This document shows, one piece after another, positions 6,641 to 7,264 of a stretch of 7,264 nt of DNA. Source of the stretch: an uncultured Porphyromonas sp. (GTDB lineage: Bacteria; Bacteroidota; Bacteroidia; Bacteroidales; Porphyromonadaceae); assembly GCA_945875135.1 (NCBI GenBank), contig CAMCJO010000109.1:1-7264 (forward strand), in the 5' to 3' direction. The position numbers and the translations under genes are program-made. Position 1 is the stretch's first letter. Each line of letters opens with the position of its first letter. The notes under the pieces are model-generated. The model made no database searches. It had not been told where the DNA came from and saw only the letters and a program-made list of their open reading frames with translations.

Positions 6641-7264
6641 CTAGGAGTTAGAGGCTTTTGGCGCGGGGGTATTGGGGAAGAGCGCCTTTAATACTTGCGT
6701 CATAGTGCGTCGGGTGTTGCCTCGATGGCGCATCTCGTTGGCGAGGAGGGAGACGCAGTAAGTGTGGCCGTTGTAACTGACGTAGCCTGCATAGTTTTGC
6801 ACCCTTTGTATGGAGCCGCTCTTGAAGTAAGCGGTGAGCTGCGATGCTGGGAGCAAGTTGCGCACAGTGCCCTCACGACCCACTTGAGGCAGGGAGAGGA
6901 TGAATGGATCTGAGACAGGTAGCGGTAGCTGGTAGACTTGTCGCAAGGCGGCTGTCAGCGCATAGGGTGAGAGCTTGCTGCGGGGTGATAGCCCAGAGCC
7001 GTCGTAGAGCTCCAGCTCGTCAGCCGAGAGGGAGCAAGTCTCCCGCCAGTAGTTCATCTCTTGTCGTAGCGCTTCGCTTGTCGAGATACATCCGCCCTGT
7101 TGTATGGCACCAAAGCGATTGCCAGTGCTGCGGAGGAGAGCCTCGGCATAGAGGTTGACACTGTGATAGTTGCAGGTGCGTATCAGCTCGCTCAGATGCG
7201 GACTTAGGTAGATGTCTAGTAGGGTGGTGAGTGTCGGAGCGGACTTGTCATAATAGGCGACACT
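6641..7264 (-). CDS. dacB: D-alanyl-D-alanine carboxypeptidase/endopeptidase, peptidase S13 (PBP4) type, C-terminal part
   Basis: The frame is open from the right window edge to a TAG at 6641, giving the last 207 residues of a protein whose family is usually about 450-500 residues long. The N-terminal signal peptide and the SxxK serine motif lie outside the window. The second penicillin-binding motif, SxN, is present as S35-V-N37 of the visible fragment, in the typical context NYHSVNLYAEALL. A family-typical DGSGLSPRSKLSPYAL stretch follows at about 88-103. The third motif, KTG, appears as K148-S-G-S in YFKSGSIQRVQNYAGYV. Such enzymes trim or cut peptidoglycan peptides in the periplasm. An ATG at 7055-7057 would give only a 138-residue protein lacking SxN, so it is not the real start. 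The gene is followed by the 225-base gap with the palindrome array, so it is probably transcribed separately from metG. Confidence 0.9.
   Translation of the reverse strand, partial: SVAYYDKSAPTLTTLLDIYLSPHLSELIRTCNYHSVNLYAEALLRSTGNRFGAIQQGGCISTSEALRQEMNYWRETCSLSADELELYDGSGLSPRSKLSPYALTAALRQVYQLPLPVSDPFILSLPQVGREGTVRNLLPASQLTAYFKSGSIQRVQNYAGYVSYNGHTYCVSLLANEMRHRGNTRRTMTQVLKALFPNTPAPKASNS

Noticed and set aside
6401..6691. Plus-strand frame of 96 codons across the metG-dacB gap
   Set aside because: It overlaps the metG start and the dacB end on the opposite strand, and its product is a translation of the palindrome array with no recognisable domain.

Overview
The window looks like chromosomal DNA of a Bacteroidales bacterium, most likely Porphyromonas or a close relative. 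The evidence is moderate-to-high GC, no Shine-Dalgarno sequence before any start codon, an exact match to the Bacteroidetes -7 promoter element (TAnnTTTG) upstream of metG, a MetRS with a KISTS signature and a fused C-terminal OB domain, and a loosely conserved lipoprotein signal. The species assignment is inference; no rRNA or other marker gene is present.

All six genes are on the minus strand, so they read from right to left. At the right edge (6641-7264) is the 3' part of a dacB-type (peptidase S13, PBP4) D-Ala-D-Ala carboxypeptidase/endopeptidase gene. Then comes a 225-base intergenic stretch (6416-6640), the only sizeable non-coding region. It holds four 16-base palindromic units of form TTTCC-N6-GGAAA at an exact 22-base period, flanked by decayed or half copies, and then a putative promoter for metG.

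From metG a tightly packed run of five genes continues to the left edge: metG (methionyl-tRNA synthetase), a WbpE-type sugar-nucleotide aminotransferase, a WbpB/WlbA-type sugar-nucleotide 3-dehydrogenase, a lipoprotein 5'-nucleotidase/2',3'-cyclic phosphodiesterase-type metallophosphatase, and the N-terminal part of a probable membrane-anchored DEDD 3'-5' exonuclease. Gaps are 12, 18, 16 and 43 bases, which suggests one transcription unit. The 43-base gap contains a GC-rich hairpin directly after a stop codon.

The middle pair is the metabolic core. The dehydrogenase would oxidise C3 of UDP-N-acetylglucosaminuronic acid and the aminotransferase would aminate the 3-keto product. These are consecutive steps towards 2,3-diamino-2,3-dideoxy uronic acid sugars used in surface polysaccharides. 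In P. gingivalis such a sugar pathway is tied to A-LPS and to anchoring of type IX secretion cargo, so the pair may have an envelope role here. No CRISPR array, insertion sequence, tRNA or rRNA was seen. The most unusual feature is the 22-base palindrome array upstream of metG.
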